64,000 nucleotides of DNA from Halopseudomonas maritima (GTDB lineage Bacteria; Pseudomonadota; Gammaproteobacteria; Pseudomonadales; Pseudomonadaceae): contig NZ_CP079801.1 of the NCBI RefSeq assembly GCF_021545785.1, positions 1,860,001-1,924,000 of the forward strand. Reading direction: 5' to 3'. The first letter of the stretch is position 1; the number at the start of each line of letters is the position of its first letter. A program made the translations under genes and the position numbers. The notes under the pieces are model-generated. The model saw nothing but the letters and a program-made list of their open reading frames with translations. It searched no databases and had not been told where the DNA came from. Below are positions 34,477 through 43,697 of this stretch, one piece after another.

Positions 34477-35682
34477 TCAGTATGCCACGGATGGGCTCGC
34501 CGACCACAGCCGGACCTGATTGCGACCCTGGTTTTTTGCCTCGTAGAGGGCCAGATCAGCCTGGCGCAGCAACTGATCGGCGCTGCCCTCAGCCGCCAGC
34601 TGACTGACACCGATACTGACTGCCAGAGGGTAGATGTGTTGTTGGTAGCGGAAGGGCTGACTGGCCAGCTGCTGGCGCATACGCTCCAGGATAGCGATGG
34701 CCTGGTCTGGCCTGGTTTCGGGCATCAGCAGCACAAATTCTTCGCCGCCGAAGCGGGCAAACAGGTCGCTGTGCCGAGCCTGCTGCTGACACAGGTTGGC
34801 GAAGTGCTGTAGCGCGTTGTCACCGGCCTGGTGGCCCAGCTGGTCGTTCAATTGCTTGAAATGGTCGAGGTCCAGCATGGCTAGGCACAGGGAGCGCTGG
34901 TAGCGCTGGCTGCGAGCGACTTCATCGGCTAGCTGGCGGTGGAAGGCGCGACGATTGAAGGCGCCGGTGAGCGGGTCGCGGATGGTCTGTTCCCGCAGCT
35001 GCTCGGCCAGGTGTTGGCTGCGCGCCAACACCCGCTGAGTGCTCATCAGGCAACAGCCGACAAAACCGAGCACCAGTGCCGGAATGGCAAAGTTGTAGGG
35101 CAGCAGATAGCTGAAGGACTCGTAGGGTTGTACATAGGGTTCGTCGTGCCACCAATCCTGGTAGCCGAGATAACCACGCAGCAGGGTTACCGAGCTGTAG
35201 ATCAGCAGGCCGACTGCCACCAGCAGGCGCGCCGGACGGGTGGCGGGGTCGCGGCTTTCACGCAGGAGCAGCACAATGGCCTGGATCGGCAACAGGCCGG
35301 CGATACTGGAATACACGCCTATCAGCAGGTCAGAGCTGCCGTTGGCGATCCAGTACCAGGAGTTGAAGGCCACCATGGTGCCGGTGCTGATGGGCAGTAT
35401 CCACCAGGGCAGGCGTTGGCCGAGAAAGCGAAAGACGCCCAGCAGAAACAGCGCCTCGCCAGCCAGCTGCAAGGCGTTGCCAAGCACGTTAAGGACCGGG
35501 TTGCGGGTGACCACAAAGACCAGAAACAGCGCGATACCGCCGATCAGACTCCAGCTGCCAGCCAGCCAAAAGCCGGGGCCGGGCTCGTTGGGTACGGTGC
35601 AGTACAGCGCTGTGGCACAGAGTGCGATGGCGCCCAGCAGGCAGATACCCAGCAGCATTGGTGAGAAGTACAGCTGCTCCAT
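34477..35682 (-). CDS. Membrane diguanylate cyclase (GGDEF domain)
   Basis: A 401-residue protein starting at the ATG at 35682. The N-terminal ~230 residues hold about seven hydrophobic segments. The C-terminal GGDEF domain has RDPLTGAFNRR, DLDHFKQLND and the active-site GGEEF. An RxxD inhibitory site (RHSD) lies five residues before GGEEF, so product feedback inhibition is expected. It should make c-di-GMP in response to a signal detected by the membrane domain. The frame is open upstream but that part is not homologous. Confidence 0.9.
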   Translation of the reverse strand: MEQLYFSPMLLGICLLGAIALCATALYCTVPNEPGPGFWLAGSWSLIGGIALFLVFVVTRNPVLNVLGNALQLAGEALFLLGVFRFLGQRLPWWILPISTGTMVAFNSWYWIANGSSDLLIGVYSSIAGLLPIQAIVLLLRESRDPATRPARLLVAVGLLIYSSVTLLRGYLGYQDWWHDEPYVQPYESFSYLLPYNFAIPALVLGFVGCCLMSTQRVLARSQHLAEQLREQTIRDPLTGAFNRRAFHRQLADEVARSQRYQRSLCLAMLDLDHFKQLNDQLGHQAGDNALQHFANLCQQQARHSDLFARFGGEEFVLLMPETRPDQAIAILERMRQQLASQPFRYQQHIYPLAVSIGVSQLAAEGSADQLLRQADLALYEAKNQGRNQVRLWSASPSVAY

Positions 35683-35755
35683 GGCGCGAACATCATCCTG
35701 TTGTGCGGATCGCCAAAGTATACCTCGCTGCTGACGCACTGCCACCCGCAGGCGT

Positions 35756-36448
35756 TCAGGCGCGGCTGACCCCCAGAACACAGATCTGGTTTGGCGCTGG
35801 ATAATGCCAGCGCACGTTGACATCCCAAAAGCGCACGCCGTACTCGCGGCTCGCATCCGGCTGCTGGTAGGCCGGCTTAGGATCTTGCGCCAGGCACTGC
35901 TCGACAAGCGTGACCAGCGGCTGCTCCAGGCGCTGTTGTTCAGCCTGAGCCTGTTGCAGTGCCTCTGTCTGCCAGTGCACGGCAATCGGCGCCGGCGGTG
36001 TCGGAGCCAGCGGGTTGACGGCGCCTTCGACGGCGTCGGCGTAGGGCACGTAGGGCTTGATATCCAGCACCGGGGTACCATCAAGCAGGTCGACGCCGGA
36101 TAGCTGTAGGCGTCCGTCGACAATGCCGTCCAGGCGCACTACGGACTGGCCTATGGGGTTGGGACGGTGGGTAGCACGGCTGGCGAATACGCCGATGCGC
36201 TGGTTGCCGCCCAGGCGCGGCGGCCGCACGCGCAGGTGTTTGCTGCCGTGCCCGGCCGCGTGAAACACGAACAGCAGCCACAGGTGGCTGACACCTTCCA
36301 GCCCTTCCAGCGCCTCAGGCTGGTCATAGGGCGGCAGCAGCTCCAGTGTGGCGGTAGCGGCGGGCGCGAGCAGGGGCTGGCGCGGGATGGCGAACTTTTC
36401 TGCGAAGCAGGAGTGGATGATGCCCACCGGCTCAAACTGCCAGCTCAT
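35756..36448 (-). CDS. trmO: tRNA (N6-threonylcarbamoyladenosine37-N6)-methyltransferase TrmO
   Basis: TrmO (230 residues, YaeB/TsaA family) methylates t6A37 of tRNA-Thr. Diagnostic blocks are EKFAIPRQPLL, GLEGVSHLWLLFVFH, RPPRLGGNQRIGVFASRATHRPNPIG and DLLDGTPVLDIKPYVPYAD, with the C-terminal NVRWHY. It starts 2 bp after the end of the neighbouring reading frame upstream and may be expressed with the hydrolase gene at 36450. Confidence 0.94.
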   Translation of the reverse strand: MSWQFEPVGIIHSCFAEKFAIPRQPLLAPAATATLELLPPYDQPEALEGLEGVSHLWLLFVFHAAGHGSKHLRVRPPRLGGNQRIGVFASRATHRPNPIGQSVVRLDGIVDGRLQLSGVDLLDGTPVLDIKPYVPYADAVEGAVNPLAPTPPAPIAVHWQTEALQQAQAEQQRLEQPLVTLVEQCLAQDPKPAYQQPDASREYGVRFWDVNVRWHYPAPNQICVLGVSRA

Positions 36449-36449
36449 A

Positions 36450-37382
36450 TCAAGCCTCCGCCAGCGGTGGTATACAGTCCGGCCGGTCGAGGGTGATCAG
36501 GTGGCTGCAGTCGGCAATCTGGATGATCTGCAGGTTCTCGGCCTGCTCGGCGCTGTGCAGCATAGCGCTCGGGTGCAGGATGCGGTCCTTGGCGGGCACC
36601 AGAATGGCGCCTCGGCGCAGGTGTTGGTAAATATCCGTGCTGGTGTTCGCCATCCAGTCGGCCAGGTCCAGGGCGTTGGCGACAAAGGTGCTGCCGTGAC
36701 GTGGGTTGAAGGGTAGCGCGCCGATCAGCTCGCGCTTACGCGGATCATCCAGTGGGCCGAACAGGTGGCGATTGCTGGGTGAGATTGGCTGCTGCTGCCA
36801 GGCAAACAGGAAGAAGGGCAGAAACCAGCGGGCGGCCTTGGGCGCCTCCCGATACGGTTTACCCTGGGGCAACACCGGCGCTTCCAGCACTACTTCGACG
36901 CGGCTGAACAGGTCTGGACGCTGGCGCGCTGCCTCCAGCACCACCGCGCCACCACGCGAATGGCCGTGCACCCGCACCTGCCGCCCGCTGGCAAGGTTTT
37001 CCAGCGCCTGGTTCAGTACCTCGGCGTCGTAGGCGATGGTACCTGGGCGTGCGCGCGGTGGGCTGATCCAGTCGGCCTTGAGGTAGCGCGCACGGTTGAC
37101 CGGCACGTGGTAGTCGGCGCTGGTCAGCATGATCAACTGCAACGCGGGGTCTTGATAGTAAGCGGTGAAATACAGGAAGTTCTCGACAAAGCCCGGCATC
37201 ACGATAACGCTGTGCTCCGCCTCCTCCGGGCCCTGACGGGCGATACAGGCTTGGCCGACCTGATAGAGCTCACCGCTGAAATCAACCGCCTGCATCTGTG
37301 GTGTTTCGCGGCGCAGTAACCAGCGGCGCAGACTGCTGGCGATAAGGATGATCAGGCCGATCAGGCCAATCAGAATATGCAT
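36450..37382 (-). CDS. Membrane-anchored alpha/beta hydrolase
   Basis: A 310-residue protein with an N-terminal hydrophobic anchor (HILIGLIGLIILIASSL) and an alpha/beta-hydrolase fold. The nucleophile motif is GHSRG (VHGHSRGGAVVLEAARQ), and the C-terminal catalytic histidine is probably in DCSHLITLDRPD. It may be an esterase or lipase-like enzyme; the substrate is unknown. The ATG at 37382 is preceded by GGGAG; a TTG 21 bp upstream is an unlikely alternative. It is adjacent to trmO on the same strand. Confidence 0.8.
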   Translation of the reverse strand: MHILIGLIGLIILIASSLRRWLLRRETPQMQAVDFSGELYQVGQACIARQGPEEAEHSVIVMPGFVENFLYFTAYYQDPALQLIMLTSADYHVPVNRARYLKADWISPPRARPGTIAYDAEVLNQALENLASGRQVRVHGHSRGGAVVLEAARQRPDLFSRVEVVLEAPVLPQGKPYREAPKAARWFLPFFLFAWQQQPISPSNRHLFGPLDDPRKRELIGALPFNPRHGSTFVANALDLADWMANTSTDIYQHLRRGAILVPAKDRILHPSAMLHSAEQAENLQIIQIADCSHLITLDRPDCIPPLAEA

Positions 37383-37484
37383 GTGCAACTTACTCCCTGC
37401 CAACGGGCGGGTAACGGGTATGCCGACAGCATAGCGGATTCAATGCTGGCTTGGGGGCCACCCAGCTGGGCGATGTTGGGGCTT

Positions 37485-38015
37485 CTATTGCCCGTCGTAG
37501 AGCCACACGCGCTCGGCGGACAGGGCGTAGCTGGCCTCTGCCAGGTCATTGCTGGTGCGGGTGACATGCAGGGTGCCCTGGACCCAGAAGGGCTGGTAGA
37601 TGTCGTCGATCGCGATGCCATCGGGATAGCTGACCAGAATGATCTGGTTGGGCGGCGGCGGCGGCACATGAATACAGGCGCCGGCATAGGGCACCAGGAA
37701 AAAACTCAGATAGCGACCCTGCGCATCGGTCTCCAGCGGCACTGGATAACCGCCGATGCGTATCGACTGGCCGTCGTAGGCGCTGACCACCCGGGTCGAA
37801 TACATGACCTCGGGCAGGCTGTCGTCCTGCTGGCGCAGGCTCCGGGTAAAGTCGCCTTCGCTGTCCAGGCCGCTGCCGTGGTCGATCTCGGGCATGTCGA
37901 GCATGGCTTGGTAGTCTTCCGGCGGCAGCAGATCCAGCCAGTCGACGGTCGCAGGGGCGGCCCGAACGGCGAAGCTCAGGCCGAGAAGAACAAGCAGCAG
38001 CAGGCGGCGCAGCAT
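37485..38015 (-). CDS. Exported DUF3299 protein
   Basis: A 176-residue protein with a signal peptide (RRLLLLVLLGLSFAVRAAP) and a DUF3299 core: WLDLLPPEDYQAML, IRIGGYPVPLE, and LSFFLVPYAGACIHVPPPPPNQ. The conserved Cys-Ile-His suggests metal binding in the periplasm, but the family has no established function. Confidence 0.83.
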   Translation of the reverse strand: MLRRLLLLVLLGLSFAVRAAPATVDWLDLLPPEDYQAMLDMPEIDHGSGLDSEGDFTRSLRQQDDSLPEVMYSTRVVSAYDGQSIRIGGYPVPLETDAQGRYLSFFLVPYAGACIHVPPPPPNQIILVSYPDGIAIDDIYQPFWVQGTLHVTRTSNDLAEASYALSAERVWLYDGQ

Positions 38016-38113
38016 GGGTGTATTCCGTTGGGTCTCGGGGCTGTCGGCGCCATGCCAACAGTCCCTGTCAGACAGATTCAGCCGGGCAGTGTTCCACAGT
38101 CGGGCTGGTCTGC

Positions 38114-39103
38114 CTACTCCGCCCAGCGCTCGCGGATGGCGACGATTTCATCCAGTCGATTGAGAAAGCAGGTTACCAGGTCCGGGTCGAAGTGCTTGCC
38201 GCTTTGTTCGCGGATCAGATTGACGGCATCATCGATGCTCCAGGCCGGCTTGTAAGGGCGCTGGCTGGTCAGCGCATCGAAGACGTCGGCGATAGCAACG
38301 ATGCGCCCCTCAATCGGAATGTCGGTGCCTTTGAGCCCGGACGGGTAGCCGCTGCCGTCCCATTTTTCGTGGTGACTCAGGGCGATCCGGCGGGCCATCT
38401 GCAGCATGCTGGCTTCGTGCTCACCGATAAGTCGCGCGCCGATTTCAGGGTGCTGCTGCATCACTGCCCACTCCTCGGCATCCAGTTTGCCCGGCTTTTG
38501 CAAGATGGCGTCGGGAATGCCGATCTTGCCGACATCGTGCATGGGTGCGGCGTGCAGTAACTCTTCGGCTTCTTCGGCACTGAAACCTGCCTCCAATGCG
38601 ATCACGCGCGAGAAGTGGCTCATGCGGATGATATGCAGGCCGGTCTCGTTGTCCTTGTATTCAGACGCCATGCCGAGTGCCTGGACGATATACAGACGTG
38701 TCTGGCGCAGGGTTTCGGCGCGCACCAGTGACAGGTGGGTGCGCACCCGCGCACGCACTATGGGCGCGCTGACCGGCTTGCTGATGTAGTCGACTGCGCC
38801 CAGCTCGAAGCCCAGGGCTTCGTCCTCGACGTTGGACAGGGCGGTGACAAAGATCACCGGAATGCTGTCTGTTAGCGGGTCGGCTTTCAGGCGCGTGCAA
38901 ACCTCGTGTCCGGTCGTGCCCGGCATCATGACATCAAGCAGGATCAGTTGCGGCTGTTCGGCGGCAGCCAGCTGCAGGGCTCGCTCACCGTCCCGTGCGA
39001 ACAGCAGACGGTAGTCATCCTGCAGGATGTGTTTGAGCACGTGCAGGTTGGCGGGCTCGTCATCCACCAGCAGCAATGTTTGGCGGCGGTCCTGAAAGGG
39101 CAT
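38114..39103 (-). CDS. Response regulator with HD-GYP c-di-GMP phosphodiesterase domain
   Basis: A 329-residue protein. The N-terminal receiver has the acidic pocket VDDE and phosphoacceptor Asp57 (LILLDVMMPG). The HD-GYP domain has HDVGKIGIPD and HHEKWDGSGYP, so it should hydrolyse c-di-GMP to GMP. It starts 5 bp after the hybrid-kinase stop, which indicates an operon; the kinase is the likely phosphate donor. RpfG-type two-component output is the closest model. Confidence 0.92.
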   Translation of the reverse strand: MPFQDRRQTLLLVDDEPANLHVLKHILQDDYRLLFARDGERALQLAAAEQPQLILLDVMMPGTTGHEVCTRLKADPLTDSIPVIFVTALSNVEDEALGFELGAVDYISKPVSAPIVRARVRTHLSLVRAETLRQTRLYIVQALGMASEYKDNETGLHIIRMSHFSRVIALEAGFSAEEAEELLHAAPMHDVGKIGIPDAILQKPGKLDAEEWAVMQQHPEIGARLIGEHEASMLQMARRIALSHHEKWDGSGYPSGLKGTDIPIEGRIVAIADVFDALTSQRPYKPAWSIDDAVNLIREQSGKHFDPDLVTCFLNRLDEIVAIRERWAE

Positions 39104-39108
39104 GGCGG

Positions 39109-42100
39109 TTAACCTTGGGTTGGGGCAGTGCTGAGCTCGGCTTCCAGCAAAGCAATGGCGGTTGCAAATTCAAAATCGTCCAGCGCCTGCTCCAGCGCCT
39201 TGCGTTGTTCGGTGGGCAAGCTGCTGGTCAGGCGCTGCAACGCCTGCTCATTGACCTCGCCACGGAGCAGAACGGTGATCAGGTTCTCGATCAGGGCGTC
39301 GCGCTCTTGTGCGTCAATGGTTTCGGCGGCACTGGTAGTGGCGCTGTTGAGCGTGCTGGGCACGGGCGCCGCTTGCCGGGTCGCCAGGAAGCAGGCATGC
39401 AGTGCCTCGCGCAGTTCCGCGGTGTCGTTCTGCCCGGCAGCCAGTTTACTTTCCAGCGTGCTGGCCAGCTGTCGTAGTGCCTGCAGGGACAGGTTACCGG
39501 CACTGCCATTGAGTCGATGAGCCAGTTGACGGGCGTGTTCCAACGCCTGCTTGTCGAGTGCTTCATCAAGCTCGGCCAGTTGGCTTGGCAGTTCACCCAG
39601 AAAACGATAGATGGCCAGCTCCAGGGCGTTGCGATCGCCCCAGCGTCGTTCGCCACCGCTCCAGTCGATCAGTTGCGGCGGCTGGGCCGGGGCAGTCTTG
39701 TCTGCGTCGCCGTTGCTCATCTGCAGGCCCAGCACCCGTGCCATCTCCTGGCGTAAGGCAACACGGTCAACCGGTTTGCTGGCAAAGCCCTCCATGCCGG
39801 CCTCGCGGGCGGCCTGGCGGTCCTTGTCCAGTACGCTTGCGGTCAGCGCGATGATGGGCGTGGGTCGGCGTCCCAGGTTGGCCTCGTAGCGACGAATAAT
39901 GCGTGACGCTTCCAGGCCGTCGACCTCGGGCATCTGCATGTCCATCAGAATCAGGTCGAAGGGCTCTTCGACCACCAGTTCAAAGGCGCGCAGGCCATTT
40001 TCTACGCTGCGTACCCGGTGGCCTTCGCTGTGCAGCATCAGCTCCATCAACTGCACGTTGTCGGCCACGTCATCGGCGACCAGAATGCGTAGCGGTGGCA
40101 GTTCGATGCGGTTGCCGGGCAACGCGGTCAGCGCCTTGGCGTCTGCACTGGCGGCGGTCAGCGGCAGCAATACCTGGAAAGTAGAGCCCTGATGGAGGGT
40201 ACTTTCGACGCTGATCTGGCCGCCCATCAGCTCGACCAGCTGGCGTGCGATGGTGGTTCCCAGACCGGTGCCGCCGAAGCGCCGGCTCATGGACGCGTCG
40301 GCCTGGGCAAAGGGTTCAAATATCTGCTGCAGGCGCTCGTTGTCGATGCCGATGCCAGTATCGCTGATACGCAGCCGTACCTGACGCTGGTACTGATCCA
40401 CGGTCAGCACCACGCGGCCGTGCTCGGTGAATTTCAGGGCGTTGCCCAGCAGGTTGGTCAGTACCTGGCGCACGCGCGTCGGGTCGCCGCTGAAGTGTTC
40501 CTGGGGCAGCTCGTAGCTGAATTCCAGCCGCAGTTCCTTGCGGTTGGCTTCCAGGCTGAAGATGTTGATCTGCTGCTGGCACAGCTCGCGTAGCGAGAAG
40601 TCCTGGCGCTCCAGACGCACCTGGCCCTTTTCTAGCTTGGCGGTATCGAGAATGTCGTTGAGCAGCCCTAGCAGCGAGCGGGCAGACTGGTTGACGGTGC
40701 GCGCGTACTTGCGTTGGCTGCAGGTCAGGTTGTCGTTCAGCAGGACTTCGCTGAAGCCGATGATGGCGTTCATCGGTGTGCGGATTTCATGGCTCATGTT
40801 GGCCAGGAAGGCGCCCTTGGATTCGGCGGCCAGCTCGGCGCGCTCCTTGGCTTCGAGCAGCGCGACTTCCATGCGTCGGCGCTCGCTCAAATCCGTGACC
40901 AGCACGATCACCTTGGCGGGGTTGCCCAGGCTGTCGATGATCGGGTTGCAGTAGATCTGTACATAGACGCTGCTGCCATCACTGTGCGGTAGCGTGTACT
41001 CGCCAGACAGGTGGTTGCCGCGCTGTACTTCGCTCCAAAGCTGCTCAGTAAAGCCGCCTTCGTCCAGCAACTGCTGAAAATACAGGTTCTCAAGCTGCTC
41101 GGCGGTGCGGCCGCTGAGGGCAACGAAATGCGGGTTGGCAAAGCGGATGCGGCCGTCCATGTCCAGATCGAGCATGCCCTGCGCCAGGCTGATGGCACGT
41201 ACGATGCCCTCAAACTCGGCGTTGCGCAGCTTGTTCTCGGTGACGTCGATCATCACCCCGTCGATCCACTCGGGTTCACCCGCGCTGTTTAAGATGGCAC
41301 TGGCGCTTTCGGAGATCCAGCGCAACTGCCCGTTGCGGTGCAGAATGCGGTACTCGAGGCTGTATTGCTCGCGACGCTCGATAGCGGCCATGACAACATC
41401 GTGGGTGTGAGCGCTGTCAGCCGGGTGGATCAGGTCGGCGAAGCTTTTTTCTCCACTGATGAAGATCTCCGCAGGCCAGCCGCATAGTTGTTCCACCGCA
41501 TCGCTGATGAACAGCATGTGCCAGCCCTGACGCGGCAGACAGCGGAAAGAGGCGCCAGGAATATTGGTAATCAGCCCGCGGTACTGGGCCTCGCTCTGCT
41601 GCAGCGAGTCTTCCAGCTGGCGACGTTCAGTGATGTCGCTGACAAAGCCAACAAAACGTGTATTGCCGCGAATGTGCGCCTGCCCGATGGACACTCGCAC
41701 TGGAAAGCGCTCGCCGTTGCGTCGGAGGCACCAGCTCTCGGTGCTGGTGCCTAACTGGTGAGGATGACGCCCGGCGGAGAACTCGTTGAGAAAAGTCCGC
41801 AGGCGCTCACGCGTGGAAAGCGGCAGCAGCATATCCAGGTTTTGACCAATCAAGTCGGCCTCTGGCCAGCCGAACATCCGCTCGGCGGCGTGGTTGACCT
41901 CCTGAATTCGGCCGTGCCGATCCCAGCTGATAATGCCGTCTACAGCGGTGTCGACGATGCCACGAATGTGCTCTTCGCTGGCTTGTATTTTTTGATACAG
42001 CTGGCTGAAGCGCACCGCACCGTTCACTGCGCCAACCAGAATACCCATCATCAGCGTGGCGAAGGCGATCAGCAGGCCCAGCTTGCGTTGCTGCTCAAAC

Positions 42101-42768
42101 TGGGCGATGTAGCCGGTTTCCGGCGTGCCGATAATGCGTACTGCTGCCATCCCGGTGTAGTGCATGGTGGCAATCGCCAACCCCATGACCACCGCGGCCA
42201 CCAGCAGTGTTTTGGCTGTGGGACGGCCCAGGCCGAAGCGCACCCAGAGGGCAAGAATGGCCAGCACCACGGCCACCACCACCGAGCCGGCAAACCACCA
42301 GGGGTCGAACAACAGTTGGGCGTCCATGCGCATGGCGGTCATACCGACATAGTGCATGGTGCCGATGCCGGCGCCGATCAGGGTGCCGCCGATCAGCAGT
42401 TCGCGGGCGCCCAGCAATCGGCGCGAGAGTAGCTGCAGGGCGATCAGTGAGGCGCCCATCGCGGGCAGCATGGACAGCAGGGTGATCGTGATGTCGTAGT
42501 GCACTTGCAGCGGCAGGGTGAAGGACAGCATGCCGATAAAGTGCATGGCCCAAATACCGCCACCGAGTGCGGCGGCACCACTGAGCACAGCGCCGCGGCG
42601 GGTGGCCGGAGTGACGGCGCGGCGCGCCAGGCCCGCTACCTGCAAGGCTAGCCACGACGCGGCAATGGCAACCAGCACCGACAGCAGCATCAAGCTGTGG
42701 TGGTGATGGCCATGCAACAGAGGGCCTTGGTGTATGTCGGCTTGATAAAACCAGGAATGGATTGGCAC
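39109..42768 (-). CDS. MHYT-PAS hybrid sensor histidine kinase with receiver and Hpt domains
   Basis: A 1219-residue inner-membrane kinase. The N-terminus has an MHYT sensor of about seven helices with three repeats (MHFIGM, MHYVGM, MHYTGM), proposed in other proteins to bind a metal or gas. A short HGHHHH run lies before the first helix. Then come three or four PAS domains, a histidine-kinase core (NMSHEIRTPMNAIIGFSE; GTGLGTTIA in the ATPase), a receiver (ILVADD...LILMDMQMPEVDG) and an Hpt domain (AHRLNGSAGNL). It probably signals to the adjacent HD-GYP regulator. Start is a GTG with CAGGAG upstream. Confidence 0.92.
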   Translation of the reverse strand: MPIHSWFYQADIHQGPLLHGHHHHSLMLLSVLVAIAASWLALQVAGLARRAVTPATRRGAVLSGAAALGGGIWAMHFIGMLSFTLPLQVHYDITITLLSMLPAMGASLIALQLLSRRLLGARELLIGGTLIGAGIGTMHYVGMTAMRMDAQLLFDPWWFAGSVVVAVVLAILALWVRFGLGRPTAKTLLVAAVVMGLAIATMHYTGMAAVRIIGTPETGYIAQFEQQRKLGLLIAFATLMMGILVGAVNGAVRFSQLYQKIQASEEHIRGIVDTAVDGIISWDRHGRIQEVNHAAERMFGWPEADLIGQNLDMLLPLSTRERLRTFLNEFSAGRHPHQLGTSTESWCLRRNGERFPVRVSIGQAHIRGNTRFVGFVSDITERRQLEDSLQQSEAQYRGLITNIPGASFRCLPRQGWHMLFISDAVEQLCGWPAEIFISGEKSFADLIHPADSAHTHDVVMAAIERREQYSLEYRILHRNGQLRWISESASAILNSAGEPEWIDGVMIDVTENKLRNAEFEGIVRAISLAQGMLDLDMDGRIRFANPHFVALSGRTAEQLENLYFQQLLDEGGFTEQLWSEVQRGNHLSGEYTLPHSDGSSVYVQIYCNPIIDSLGNPAKVIVLVTDLSERRRMEVALLEAKERAELAAESKGAFLANMSHEIRTPMNAIIGFSEVLLNDNLTCSQRKYARTVNQSARSLLGLLNDILDTAKLEKGQVRLERQDFSLRELCQQQINIFSLEANRKELRLEFSYELPQEHFSGDPTRVRQVLTNLLGNALKFTEHGRVVLTVDQYQRQVRLRISDTGIGIDNERLQQIFEPFAQADASMSRRFGGTGLGTTIARQLVELMGGQISVESTLHQGSTFQVLLPLTAASADAKALTALPGNRIELPPLRILVADDVADNVQLMELMLHSEGHRVRSVENGLRAFELVVEEPFDLILMDMQMPEVDGLEASRIIRRYEANLGRRPTPIIALTASVLDKDRQAAREAGMEGFASKPVDRVALRQEMARVLGLQMSNGDADKTAPAQPPQLIDWSGGERRWGDRNALELAIYRFLGELPSQLAELDEALDKQALEHARQLAHRLNGSAGNLSLQALRQLASTLESKLAAGQNDTAELREALHACFLATRQAAPVPSTLNSATTSAAETIDAQERDALIENLITVLLRGEVNEQALQRLTSSLPTEQRKALEQALDDFEFATAIALLEAELSTAPTQG

Positions 42769-42884
42769 GCTTCGCTCCTGACTATGCCCAACGCCAGCCT
42801 GGCGTCAGCAGGTGCGCAGTCATCCCGCATCCGGCGCGTGACGGCACTATGAAATCATGGCGGGGTTGTCGCAAGCTGTCCAGC

Positions 42885-43538
42885 TTAGCTTCTCGTGCTG
42901 CCATTATCGGCTCCAGAGATGACAACTTGAGGCGTGTGCAGCAGTTGCTGCCATTGCTCGCGCAGCTGACGCAGTGATTGTTCGCCACCCAGCTGACCAC
43001 GGAACAGCAGCACCCCGCCGAGCACTGCCGCGTATTGAATCAGCGCCATGCCGTGTGCCTGGCCAGCCGGTACCAGCGGCGCCAGCAGCTGCGCGGTCTG
43101 TTCCACCCGGGCAGCGTCAACCTTGGCCACGATATCGCGGGCGTAGAGGTCGCGCAGGGCAAAGTCGCGGATGGCAAACTCCACCTTCATGCGTTTGAAC
43201 TCCACCGCCGGACCCTCAAACATCAGCAGCAACACCCGTTCTACTTCCTGCTGCGGGCTCAGCGCCGGGTCCAGCCCCGGTTGCCAGTAACGCAGGCCCT
43301 TCATGCGCTGGGCCTGCCACTGGTCGAGAAACAGCCGGATAAACTGCGGCAAATCCTCGAAATGCCAGTAAAAGCTGCCGCGGGTTACTTTCAGGCGCTT
43401 GGCCAGCGGCAGCACGCGCAGCTGGTCGAAACCGCCTTCAAGGATGGCGTCGGTAGCAGCGTTAAACCAGTCCTGGGGCGTTAATACCGCGCGGCCGGTG
43501 GGTCGGCCACGGCGGGCGGGCTTACTGGTGGCGGGCAT
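42885..43538 (-). CDS. TetR-family transcriptional repressor
   Basis: A 217-residue regulator. The helix-turn-helix region is WFNAATDAILEGGFDQLRVLPLAKRLKVTRGSFYWHFED, typical of TetR proteins. It is divergent from the acyl-CoA dehydrogenase, with a 159-bp shared region that holds a palindrome overlapping a promoter. It likely represses the dehydrogenase gene and itself, responding to a fatty acyl or related ligand; the ligand is unknown. Confidence 0.88.
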   Translation of the reverse strand: MPATSKPARRGRPTGRAVLTPQDWFNAATDAILEGGFDQLRVLPLAKRLKVTRGSFYWHFEDLPQFIRLFLDQWQAQRMKGLRYWQPGLDPALSPQQEVERVLLLMFEGPAVEFKRMKVEFAIRDFALRDLYARDIVAKVDAARVEQTAQLLAPLVPAGQAHGMALIQYAAVLGGVLLFRGQLGGEQSLRQLREQWQQLLHTPQVVISGADNGSTRS

Positions 43539-43614
43539 CGGTGGCTCCGGTACATGGGCAGGGCAGCGATTATAAGTCAGGCGAAGGCCGCGTCATATCT
43601 ATTTCCATACACAA

Positions 43615-43643
43615 TTGACAATACATATGTGTATTGAGATTTT
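43615..43643 (+). promoter_or_regulatory. Promoter and candidate TetR operator for the acyl-CoA dehydrogenase
   Basis: A perfect TTGACA -35 (43615-43620) overlaps AATACATATGTGTATT (43620-43635), whose arms AATACA and TGTATT are complementary around TATG. At 17-bp spacing the -10 is poor. The palindrome sits where a repressor would block RNA polymerase. Confidence 0.6.
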
Positions 43644-43697
43644 GGCAGCACGCAGGCGCCGCCTGCAAGCTCTTATTATCCCGCCCAGGAGACTGTC

